64,000 nucleotides of DNA, taken from NCBI GenBank assembly GCA_046331175.1, contig JAXLRI010000007.1, forward strand, positions 1-64,000. The letters run 5' to 3'. Shown piece after piece: positions 19,772-26,341 of this stretch. A model generated the notes under the pieces. It searched no databases, was not told where the DNA came from, and saw only the letters and a list, made by a program, of their open reading frames with translations. How positions within the stretch are numbered: the first letter of the stretch is position 1; every line of letters starts with the position of its first letter. Made by a program: the position numbers and the translations under genes. The stretch comes from JAWKIW01 sp046331175. Lineage in GTDB: Bacteria > Actinomycetota > Acidimicrobiia > Acidimicrobiales > Acidimicrobilacustridaceae.

Positions 19772-20328
19772 TCCGGATGCTCACGGGGCCCGCCGGCGGC
19801 TCGGCGGACGATGGAGACGAGCGTAGTGCCGTACCACTTCGTCCTGGTAGTTCCCCAGGCCGCCGGCAGCGGCACCTCGCGGTCGGACTCGATGACCGCG
19901 ACGTCGGCCGGGATGCGGTCGAGCAGCGAGGTCCACGTCTCGTCGGGGGTGGCGTACGGGGGGTCGAGGAGCGCCAGGTCGAACCGGCGGCCGGCGGCCA
20001 CCGCGCCGTCGAGGAACCGGTCGGCGTCGCCAGCGACGACCTCGGCCACGCCGTCGAGGTCGGTGGCGGCGAGGTTGGCGCGCAGGGCACGCAGCGCGCG
20101 CCGGTCGCGCTCGACGAACGTGGCGCGTTCGGCTCCCCGTGACAGCGCCTCGATGCCGAGGGCACCGCTGCCGGCGAACAGGTCGAGCACCGAGGCGCCC
20201 TCCACGACGTCGAGCGAGCCGAGGGCGTTGAACACGGCCTCCCGCACGCGGTCCGACGTCGGCCGGGTGTCGTTCCCGTCGGGGGCGGTGAGCCGCCGTC
20301 CCCGCCGGCTGCCGGCGACCACGCGCAT
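19768..20328 (-). CDS. rsmD: 16S rRNA (guanine966-N2)-methyltransferase RsmD
   Basis: A 186-residue SAM-dependent methyltransferase. Features are the N-terminal MRVVAGSRRGRRL, TRPTSDRVREAVFNAL, the SAM-binding motif VLDLFAGSGALGIEALSRGA and catalytic DPPY (LALLDPPYATP). The ATG at 20328 matches the family start; another in-frame ATG at 20340 would add four residues. It begins a rsmD-coaD-coiled-coil-DUF177 chain with GTGA overlaps. In many actinobacteria recG lies directly upstream; here about 3.7 kb intervenes. Confidence 0.95.
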   Translation of the reverse strand: MRVVAGSRRGRRLTAPDGNDTRPTSDRVREAVFNALGSLDVVEGASVLDLFAGSGALGIEALSRGAERATFVERDRRALRALRANLAATDLDGVAEVVAGDADRFLDGAVAAGRRFDLALLDPPYATPDETWTSLLDRIPADVAVIESDREVPLPAAWGTTRTKWYGTTLVSIVRRAAGGPREHPE

Positions 20329-20358
20329 GGGCCGAAGCATCGCGCCCGCGGCCACCGG

Positions 20359-20364
20359 TACGGT
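20359..20364 (+). promoter_or_regulatory. Putative -10 element of the C4 mini-protein gene
   Basis: TACGGT ends 8 nt before the ATG at 20373, with no ribosome binding site between. Confidence 0.4.
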
Positions 20365-20372
20365 GCGATCCC

Positions 20373-20558
20373 ATGGACGTGCCCGAGACCATCGTCTGCG
20401 TCGACTGCGGCGGCCGCTGCCACCGCCTGTCCTACGAGCGTCCCGACGAGCCCTTCGGCCCCGGCGACGTGATCGCCTACCGCTGCGAGGACTGCCTCGA
20501 CCGGTGGGACGTCGTCCTGCCCGACGAAGACGAGGACGAGACCAGCGATCGCTGGTGA
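20373..20558 (+). CDS. Small C4 zinc-ribbon protein
   Basis: A 61-residue acidic protein with paired CxxC (CVDC at 9-12) and CEDC (38-41), preceded by a GRCH segment. This is a probable zinc ribbon. The C-terminus is very acidic (DEDEDETSDRW). It is divergent from rsmD, with only a 44-bp gap. The function is unknown; such mini-ribbons often bind nucleic acid or a protein partner. Confidence 0.7.
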   Translation: MDVPETIVCVDCGGRCHRLSYERPDEPFGPGDVIAYRCEDCLDRWDVVLPDEDEDETSDRW

Positions 20559-20570
20559 TCGGCCCGCGGC

Positions 20571-20816
20571 TCAGCCGTCGAGGCCGGCCTCGCGCCGCAG
20601 CTCGGCCCACTGCCGCCAGCGCCTGCCGACCATGAGCACGTAGACGAGGCCCAGCGAGGCGATGCCGGCGCCGAAGAACAGGCTCCACACCACCATCAGC
20701 ACGAAGCCGGCGAGCATCCCCACCACGCCGACCCCGATGTCGACGAGCAGGACGGTGCGCCAGTTCGAGGCGTAGGCCGCGGGGTGCCCCGGCCGGTCGC
20801 TGTCGTCGGACGCCAT
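20571..20816 (-). CDS. Small two-span membrane protein
   Basis: An 81-residue protein with two membrane segments, about 23-45 (VLLVDIGVGVVGMLAGFVLMVV) and 47-65 (LFFGAGIASLGLVYVLMVG). It ends in a basic tail (RRWRQWAELRREAGLDG). It is tail-to-tail with the C4 protein gene. Not recognised beyond that. Confidence 0.6.
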   Translation of the reverse strand: MASDDSDRPGHPAAYASNWRTVLLVDIGVGVVGMLAGFVLMVVWSLFFGAGIASLGLVYVLMVGRRWRQWAELRREAGLDG

Positions 20817-20978
20817 GCCCGCATGCTGGACCCTCGGCGCCGCCCCGCACGAACCCGGCGACGTCCCGGGCTCAGGAGGGCGGTCGGCGTCGTCCTCATC
20901 GATCCCTCACATCTCCTGCATCGCTTCGTGACCGGCAGGCCCGACAACGGGAGCCGGAGGATCGACGGGGAGGTCGAC

Positions 20979-22061
20979 ATGGCGGATCGCACCGCAACAC
21001 CGATCGAGGCGGGAGCACGGGTGGCCCACCGTGGGCGCGGTCGGCGGCGGCTCACCGCCGTCGGCGCCGCGCTCGCGGCCACGGTGGCCCTGGCCGGTTG
21101 CACCCTGCCGGGGAACCGCCCGGCACCGAGCGCCGGCGGTCCGTCCACGACACCGACCACGATCGCCGGCCCGAGCACGACCGCCCCGCCCACGACGACG
21201 GCCACGCCCGTCGGCGGCGACTGCCGGTCGACGGCGACCACCGGATCGGCCACGCTCACGTCGAGCGGCGCCGCCCGGTCGTTCGTGGTGAGCGTCCCCT
21301 CGACCGGGGGCCGGCACCCGATCGTCCTCGACCTCCACGGTCTCGGTTCGTCGGGCCCCGCCGAGGCGGCGTGGACGAAGCTGGGCGAGCGGGGTGCGGC
21401 GCGGGGTGCGGTGGTCATCGAGCCCTCGGCCCTCGGTTCGCCGGCGATGTGGAAGCTCCCGCCGATCCTCGGCACCAGCGACAAGACCTTCGTCGAGGAC
21501 CTCATCGCCTGGGCGGGGACGAACGCCTGCGGCGACACCGGCCGCGTGGCCATCGCCGGCATCTCCAACGGCGCCGCCCTGACCGGCGCCCTGTCGTGCC
21601 AGCTCGCCGGCATGGTCGACGCGGTCGGCATGGTCGCCGGCCCGAACGCCTGGCGACCGTGCACAGACCAGGCCCCGGTCCCGGTGCTGGCGTTCCACGG
21701 CACCGCCGACCCGATCATCCCGTACGCCGGCGGACCGGTCTTCGGCGGGATGCAGGGCGGGCTCGGTGCCCGATCGGGCTCGGGACTGAGGGTCGCACCG
21801 GCAGAGCAGGCGATGGCCGGGTGGGCGCAGCGCAACGGGTGCTCGACCACCCCCACCACCGCCGCGGTCTCGGCCCACGTCAGCCGGCTGTCCTACGAGG
21901 GCTGCCGCGACGGCGCCGACACGGCGCTGTACCGCATCGACGGCGGCGGCCACACCTGGCCGGGCGCCGCGCCGATCCCGGGCAACCCGTTCGGCCCGAC
22001 CACCGACGAGATCTCGGCGACTACCCTGCTGCTCGACTTCTTCGAAGCCCACTGGCACTGA
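20979..22061 (+). CDS. Secreted PHB-depolymerase-like (LpqC-type) lipoprotein esterase
   Basis: A 360-residue alpha/beta hydrolase exported as a lipoprotein. The signal is RRRLTAVGAALAATVALAGC with lipobox LAGC, followed by a Thr/Pro-rich linker of about 40 residues. The catalytic Ser is in GISNGAAL, the Asp in HGTADPIIPY and the His in GGGHTWPG. This matches the LpqC/polyhydroxybutyrate depolymerase-like esterase family; the substrate is unproven. The ATG at 20979 has GGGGAGG upstream, and the longer open frame before it is non-coding in character. It lies in the recG-rsmD insert. Confidence 0.85.
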   Translation: MADRTATPIEAGARVAHRGRGRRRLTAVGAALAATVALAGCTLPGNRPAPSAGGPSTTPTTIAGPSTTAPPTTTATPVGGDCRSTATTGSATLTSSGAARSFVVSVPSTGGRHPIVLDLHGLGSSGPAEAAWTKLGERGAARGAVVIEPSALGSPAMWKLPPILGTSDKTFVEDLIAWAGTNACGDTGRVAIAGISNGAALTGALSCQLAGMVDAVGMVAGPNAWRPCTDQAPVPVLAFHGTADPIIPYAGGPVFGGMQGGLGARSGSGLRVAPAEQAMAGWAQRNGCSTTPTTAAVSAHVSRLSYEGCRDGADTALYRIDGGGHTWPGAAPIPGNPFGPTTDEISATTLLLDFFEAHWH

Positions 22062-22104
22062 TCGCGGGCCGGCTCGGTGCCGGGCGACCACCGCTCGACA
22101 CTGG

Positions 22105-22305
22105 GTGCGACACCTCGACGCCGCGCCCGCCGGCGTCGCCGGGGAGTCGGCTTCTCAGCGAGACCTCGACATCGAGTCGGGGAAGTCGCGGCCGATTCCG
22201 AACACACCCCGCCAGTTCGGCAGCACCGACACTCGCGCTCGCCGCCTCAGCGACCTCGCCGCCCAGCTGGCGGTCCTGGCGGCAGACCACGAATCGAGGC
22301 ACTGA
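22105..22305 (+). CDS. Possible small protein of unknown function
   Basis: A 66-residue frame from a GTG. The C-terminal half could form a helix (ARRLSDLAAQLAVLAADHES). No family was recognised. Codon-position composition looks coding, but there is no ribosome binding site. It may be a remnant of a larger gene in the accessory insert. Confidence 0.3.
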   Translation: MRHLDAAPAGVAGESASQRDLDIESGKSRPIPNTPRQFGSTDTRARRLSDLAAQLAVLAADHESRH

Positions 22306-22432
22306 CGCTCGGGGTGTCGCGCCGAGAAGGCAAGGGAGCGCGGCACAGCCGGCGGTCTGGGACGCGTGGGTGTCGGTGTTCTGCCGCGCGTTCGCGGAGC
22401 GATAGGGGACGCCTCGGTCCCAGGCTGCGTCG

Positions 22433-22455
22433 TGTATCACGATATGCGATACAGT
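22433..22455 (+). promoter_or_regulatory. Palindromic operator and -10 of the RHH-MazF module
   Basis: TGTATC (22433-22438) and GATACA (22448-22453) are perfect 6-bp arms around a 9-nt centre. The hexamer TACAGT (22450-22455) overlaps the right arm and ends 7 nt before the antitoxin ATG. This fits an autorepressed, leaderless toxin-antitoxin promoter. Confidence 0.55.
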
Positions 22456-22462
22456 TCGGCTC

Positions 22463-22702
22463 ATGGCGCAAGCGATATCCGTACGACTGGATGATGAGGC
22501 CGAGCGGGCCCTTCGTTCCCTCGAGGCGGCCGGGCTGTCGCGCTCCGAGGCGATCCGTTCGTCGTTGATCGCGTCGGCCCGGCGCTTGCGGCGCAGCGCG
22601 GAGCTCGCTGCCGAGGTAGCCGCGCTCGAGGCTGACGAGCAGGACCGCGAGGAGATGGTCGCGGTCGCTGGGCTGATGGAGTCGCTGCGTGCAACGCGGT
22701 GA
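22463..22702 (+). CDS. Ribbon-helix-helix antitoxin (MazE-type partner)
   Basis: A 79-residue protein. The first 45 residues match a ribbon-helix-helix fold (AISVRLDDEAERALRSLEAAG, then SRSEAIRSSLIASA). The C-terminal half is acidic and helical and probably wraps the toxin. Its stop overlaps the toxin start by 14 bp. It probably neutralises the neighbouring MazF-like RNase and represses the operon at the palindrome just upstream. Confidence 0.82.
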   Translation: MAQAISVRLDDEAERALRSLEAAGLSRSEAIRSSLIASARRLRRSAELAAEVAALEADEQDREEMVAVAGLMESLRATR

Positions 22703-23006
22703 CATCTACCGGTTCAAGCTCCCCAAGGGTGTCGGTCACGAGCAGCAGGGACCTCGCTACGGGGTCGTGGTCCAGGCTGACGAGTTCCTGCCCCGGTCCG
22801 TCGTGGTCGTGGCGCCGACGTCTCGAAGCGCAAAGCCGGCGTCGTTCCGCCCTGAGATCGAGATCTCGGGTCAGCGGACGAGGGTCCTGGTGGAGCAGGT
22901 CGGTGCTGTGGATGCCACGCGCCTCGGTCGGCTCAGCGGCCATCTCACGCATGAAGAGATGTGGGGTGTCGACGAGGCGCTCCTGACGGTGCTCGGCCTC
23001 GACTGA
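22689..23006 (+). CDS. MazF/PemK-family toxin (endoribonuclease)
   Basis: A 105-residue toxin. Family features are the N-terminal QRGDIYRFKLPKG, GPRYGVVVQAD, VVVVAPTSRSAKPA, the VLVEQVGAVDATRLGRL strand-turn and a final helix HEEMWGVDEALLTVLGL. MazF toxins cut mRNA or rRNA at short motifs. It starts at a GTG inside the antitoxin gene. Confidence 0.85.
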   Translation: MQRGDIYRFKLPKGVGHEQQGPRYGVVVQADEFLPRSVVVVAPTSRSAKPASFRPEIEISGQRTRVLVEQVGAVDATRLGRLSGHLTHEEMWGVDEALLTVLGLD

Positions 23007-23025
23007 ACTGCGCGCGCCGAACCGG

Positions 23026-23043
23026 CGTTCGGCTCGTTCGGGA
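23026..23043. terminator. Terminator-like hairpin between converging TA modules
   Basis: GCCGAAC (23026-23032) and GTTCGGC (23037-23043) form a perfect 7-bp stem with a 4-nt loop. It lies 20 bp past the toxin stop and between two converging operons, so it may serve both. A second palindrome, TCCACGCGTGGA, lies at 23063-23074. Confidence 0.5.
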
Positions 23044-23103
23044 GCCGTGGATCAGGGCTACCTCCACGCGTGGATCGGCCCGCTGCCGGTGGGGTGGCGG
23101 CCG

Positions 23104-23469
23104 TCAGGCTGAGCGACGCTTCGCCGCGGGCTTCCTGGGTGCTGTGGGCGTGGATCGCTTCGATTGGGTGGAGCCCCCGATGAGGGCGACCTTGCGGCGG
23201 CCCTTGACGACGTTGACCTCCAAGGTGCCACCGAGACCCTCGACGTACTGCTCGAGCACCTCGATCGTGACGTTCTTCGACCGCTCGATCGCCGCGACCC
23301 GCGGTTGGGACACCCCGATCCGCTTGGCGAGCTCGCGCTGGGACAGGCCCTCCCGCTCACGAAGGGCCGTCAGCCCCGCTGCGAGGCGCAACTCGTCCTC
23401 GATCTCGCCGACACGCTTGCCCGCTCCCGGCTCGGCGAGGACCTTCTTCTCCCAGCTCTTCATGCTCAT
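23104..23469 (-). CDS. HigA-type helix-turn-helix antitoxin (XRE family)
   Basis: A 121-residue antitoxin. The HTH is at about 38-60 (LSQRELAKRIGVSQPRVAAIE), followed by a segment typical of this subfamily (NVTIEVLEQYVEGLGGTLEV). The basic tail (RKPAAKRRSA) may aid DNA binding. Its ATG overlaps the toxin stop by 4 bp. Toxin-first order is the HigBA arrangement. Confidence 0.85.
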   Translation of the reverse strand: MSMKSWEKKVLAEPGAGKRVGEIEDELRLAAGLTALREREGLSQRELAKRIGVSQPRVAAIERSKNVTIEVLEQYVEGLGGTLEVNVVKGRRKVALIGGSTQSKRSTPTAPRKPAAKRRSA

Positions 23470-23903
23470 CGGGGTCTCCTTCGCTTCCCGCTCTTCGTCG
23501 CCTGCTTGGGCGCTGCTGCCTGCTTCGCTCTACGCCTCTCGATAGCGGCCTGATGCCGATCGAGGCGATCATCGGCGATCGGGATGTTCTCGACGTACCA
23601 ACCTCGCCAGTCCCCGCTCTTGTCCCCACCGACCAGCAAGATCGCGTGTCGTTCCAGGTCGAACGCGAACAGCACGCGGATCTCGGTCCGACCGGTCGAA
23701 CCAGGCCGAAGCTCTTTCATGTTGGCGTGCCGGCTCCCCGCCACTGTGTCGACCAGAGGTCGGCCAAGGCGGGGACCGACATCGCGGAGCACCCGTATCG
23801 CGGCGAGCAGCGCCTCCTGATCGGCTTGGGGAAGCTGGTCGGCCCAGCCCTCGCAGTCACGATGGAACTCCACCAGCCACGAACGTCCCGGCACATCGAT
23901 CAC
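23466..23903 (-). CDS. HigB/Gp49-like RelE-superfamily toxin
   Basis: A 145-residue toxin. Recognisable parts are WLVEFHRDCEGWADQL, the helix ALLAAIRVLRDVGPRLGRP, SRHANMKELRPG, the strand RVLFAFDLERHAILLVGG and DKSGDWRGWYVENIP. The C-terminus is a Lys/Arg-rich tail. It starts at the GTG at 23903 or, more likely given the promoter position, the in-frame GTG at 23894 (MPGRSWLVEF). Family members cut mRNA on the ribosome. Confidence 0.85.
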   Translation of the reverse strand: MIDVPGRSWLVEFHRDCEGWADQLPQADQEALLAAIRVLRDVGPRLGRPLVDTVAGSRHANMKELRPGSTGRTEIRVLFAFDLERHAILLVGGDKSGDWRGWYVENIPIADDRLDRHQAAIERRRAKQAAAPKQATKSGKRRRPR

Positions 23904-23909
23904 ATTATC
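23904..23909 (-). promoter_or_regulatory. Putative -10 of the HigBA module
   Basis: Read on the minus strand, GATAAT directly abuts the first GTG and lies 9 nt before the second GTG at 23894. A direct repeat (GATAACGATAAT) and an upstream TTGCCC 15 nt away support a promoter. Confidence 0.45.
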
Positions 23910-24078
23910 GTTATCACCTGCTCAGGGCAACCGAACAGACGAACCCTGTCCCCGAACACCGCCCAGTCACCCCCCACGACAGCGTCCCCAGTGGGCCGAT
24001 CGGCCCGACTCATGTCGAAGTGCCCGCCTGGCCGGTGGGTACGACCCTGGGGCCGGCGGGAGTGGACCGCCGAGGGCG

Positions 24079-26271
24079 TCAGGACTTGAGGAGGAACTCG
24101 GCGTCGTCCTCGCCGAGGAACAGGGCGAGCTCGTCACGCAGCAGCGGGTGGGCCTCCAGGGAGGGGTCGTCGCCGACCAGCTCGAAGGCGACGTCGCGAG
24201 CCCGGACGATCCACTGCTTGTCGGTCCGCAGCGACGCCAGCTTCAGGTCGTTGCGACCCTTCTGGCGCTCCCCCATGATCGTGCCCTCGCCCCGCAGTTC
24301 GAGGTCGACCTCGGCCAGCTCGAAGCCGTCGGTGCTGCGCACCATGGCCTGCAGCCGCTCGACCGCCAGCACGCGCTCCTCACCGTCGACGCCACTGGGG
24401 TTGGCCACGAGGTAGCACCACGAGCGGTCGGCACCGCGGCCGACGCGCCCCCGCAGCTGGTGGAGCTGGGCGATGCCGAACCGGTCGGCGTCGATGATGA
24501 CCATCACGGTGGCGTTGGGGACGTCGACGCCGACCTCGATGACGGTGGTGGCCACGAGCACGTCGAGGACGCCGGTGCGGAACAGCTCCATCGTCTGCTC
24601 CTTCTCGGCCGGCGACACCCGGCCGTGGAGCAAGCCGACCTTCAACCCGTCGAGCTCGCCGCCCGCGCCGGTCAGCCGGTCGAAGGTCTCCTGGGCCGAC
24701 GCCACCTCGAGCTTGTCGGACTCCTCGATCAGCGGGCACACGACGTAGGCCTGGCGACCGGCCTCGACCTCGGCTCGCACGCGGTCCCACGCCGCCTCCT
24801 CCTCGTCGCCGGGGTGCACCCACGCCGTGTCGATGGGCGTGCGACCGGGTGGCAGCTCGTCGAGCACGGACACGTCGAGGTCGCCGTAGACCGTCATGGC
24901 GGCGGTGCGCGGGATGGGCGTGGCCGTCATCACCAGGACGTCGGGAACGGTGTCCGCCTCGGTCTTGGCCCGCAGCGCCGCTCGCTGCTCGACGCCGAAG
25001 CGGTGCTGCTCGTCGATGACGACGACCCCGAGGGAGCGGAAGGCGATGTCGTCCTGGATGAGGGCGTGGGTGCCGATGGCGAGGTCGACGGTGCCATCGG
25101 CGAGGCCGGCGAGGATGCGTCGCCGCTCGGCGGCGGTGGTGCGGTTGGTGAGCAGCTCGACCCGCAGCTGGCGCGCCATGCCCGCCGCCGCGAACAGCGT
25201 GTCGCCCTGGTCGCCGCCGGGGACCTCGAGTCCCTCCAGCAGGCGCCGGATGCCGGCTGCGTGCTGCTCGGCCAAGACAGCGGTGGGTGCCATCAGTGCG
25301 CCCTGATGGCCGCCCTGCACCGCCACCAGCAGTGCCACCACGGCCACCACGGTCTTGCCGGCGCCGACGTCGCCCTGCAGCAGCCGGTGCATCGGGTGCG
25401 GGCCGGCCAGGTCGGCGGCGATCTCGCGGATGGCGCGCTCCTGCGGCGCGGTCAGCGGGAAGGGCAGGCGGTCGAGGAAGGCGGCGACCAGCGAACCGAC
25501 GACCGGCGGCCCCGACGTGAGCCCGACGACGTCGTGGCGGATGCCGGCGGTGGTCTGCTCGAGCTCGCGCTTGCGGCGCACCAGCTCGAGTTGGACGCGG
25601 AGCAGCTCGTCGAAGACCAGCCGGCGCCGGGCGGCGTCCTTGTCGCGCATCTGCTCGGGCCGGTGGATGTCGTGGAAGGCGGTGGTGCGGTCGACGAGGT
25701 CCCAGCGACCGAGCACCTCGGCGGGCACGGGGTCGGCGAACTCGCCGGCCCGGCGGAGGACCTCGACCATCCAGCGACCGATGTCGTTGGAGTCGATGCG
25801 CGCCTTCTCGGACTGGGGGTAGACGGGAACGATCCGGCCGGTCTGGTCGCCGACCAGGTCGACCAGCGGGTTGGTCATCTGCTTGCGGCCGTTGAAGGAG
25901 TCGATCCGGCCGAAGAGGATGACGTCACGGCCCGGCGTGAGGACCTTCTCGCGCCACGGCTGGTTGAAGAACGTGACCCGCAGCGACCCCGACGCGTCGC
26001 GGAGGTCGACGGTGACCATGGTCTTGCGCGCCTTGGTGCGCCGGCTGCTGGTGCGCTGCACCCGGGCCAGCACCATCGCCTCCTCGCCCACCCGCAGGTC
26101 GGCGATGCGAGCCTCGTGGGTGCGATCGACCCAGCGCCGCGGGTAGTAGGTGAGCAGGTCGAGCACGGACGCGACGCCGAGCGACGCCAGGCCCTTGGCC
26201 TTGGCCTCGCCCACGCCCTCGAGCTCGGTGACCGGCACCTCGGCCAGCCTGGACAGGGTCCGTCCACCCAT
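24079..26271 (-). CDS. recG: ATP-dependent DNA helicase RecG
   Basis: Branch-migrating helicase that rescues stalled forks, 730 aa. An N-terminal wedge OB fold (about 60-150) is followed by helicase motifs: the P-loop LLQGDVGAGKTVVA, VIDEQHRFGVEQR (DEQH box), MTATPIPRTAAM, TTVIEVGVDVPNA and QLRGRVGRGADRSWC. The C-terminal region has the RecG-specific LRGEGTIMGERQKG. The ATG at 26271 has TACCGT 10 nt upstream. The DAK2 gene is 70 bp upstream on the same strand. Confidence 0.97.
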   Translation of the reverse strand: MGGRTLSRLAEVPVTELEGVGEAKAKGLASLGVASVLDLLTYYPRRWVDRTHEARIADLRVGEEAMVLARVQRTSSRRTKARKTMVTVDLRDASGSLRVTFFNQPWREKVLTPGRDVILFGRIDSFNGRKQMTNPLVDLVGDQTGRIVPVYPQSEKARIDSNDIGRWMVEVLRRAGEFADPVPAEVLGRWDLVDRTTAFHDIHRPEQMRDKDAARRRLVFDELLRVQLELVRRKRELEQTTAGIRHDVVGLTSGPPVVGSLVAAFLDRLPFPLTAPQERAIREIAADLAGPHPMHRLLQGDVGAGKTVVAVVALLVAVQGGHQGALMAPTAVLAEQHAAGIRRLLEGLEVPGGDQGDTLFAAAGMARQLRVELLTNRTTAAERRRILAGLADGTVDLAIGTHALIQDDIAFRSLGVVVIDEQHRFGVEQRAALRAKTEADTVPDVLVMTATPIPRTAAMTVYGDLDVSVLDELPPGRTPIDTAWVHPGDEEEAAWDRVRAEVEAGRQAYVVCPLIEESDKLEVASAQETFDRLTGAGGELDGLKVGLLHGRVSPAEKEQTMELFRTGVLDVLVATTVIEVGVDVPNATVMVIIDADRFGIAQLHQLRGRVGRGADRSWCYLVANPSGVDGEERVLAVERLQAMVRSTDGFELAEVDLELRGEGTIMGERQKGRNDLKLASLRTDKQWIVRARDVAFELVGDDPSLEAHPLLRDELALFLGEDDAEFLLKS

Positions 26272-26281
26272 GACGACCTCG

Positions 26282-26287
26282 ACGGTA
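26282..26287 (-). promoter_or_regulatory. Putative -10 element of recG
   Basis: TACCGT on the minus strand, 10 nt before the ATG, in the short gap after the DAK2 gene. Confidence 0.35.
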
Positions 26288-26341
26288 GCGGGCCGGTGTG
26301 ACGCTGCGAGGCGCCCGGCTCCTCGATGCCGAGTCGGCCGG

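Larger units (their letters stand above)
22062..22462. other. 400-bp gap after the esterase, one possible small ORF
   Basis: No gene could be identified with confidence. A 66-codon frame at 22105-22305 has about 86% G or C at third positions and lower GC at second positions, the pattern of real coding sequence here. No promoter or repeat stands out until the toxin-antitoxin operator at 22433. Confidence 0.5.

Noticed and set aside
20541..20556. Perfect 16-bp palindrome ACCAGCGATCGCTGGT
   Set aside because: It encodes the last codons of the C4 protein (TSDRW) and carries GCGATCGC by chance. It may add a weak terminator stem, but nothing more can be claimed.
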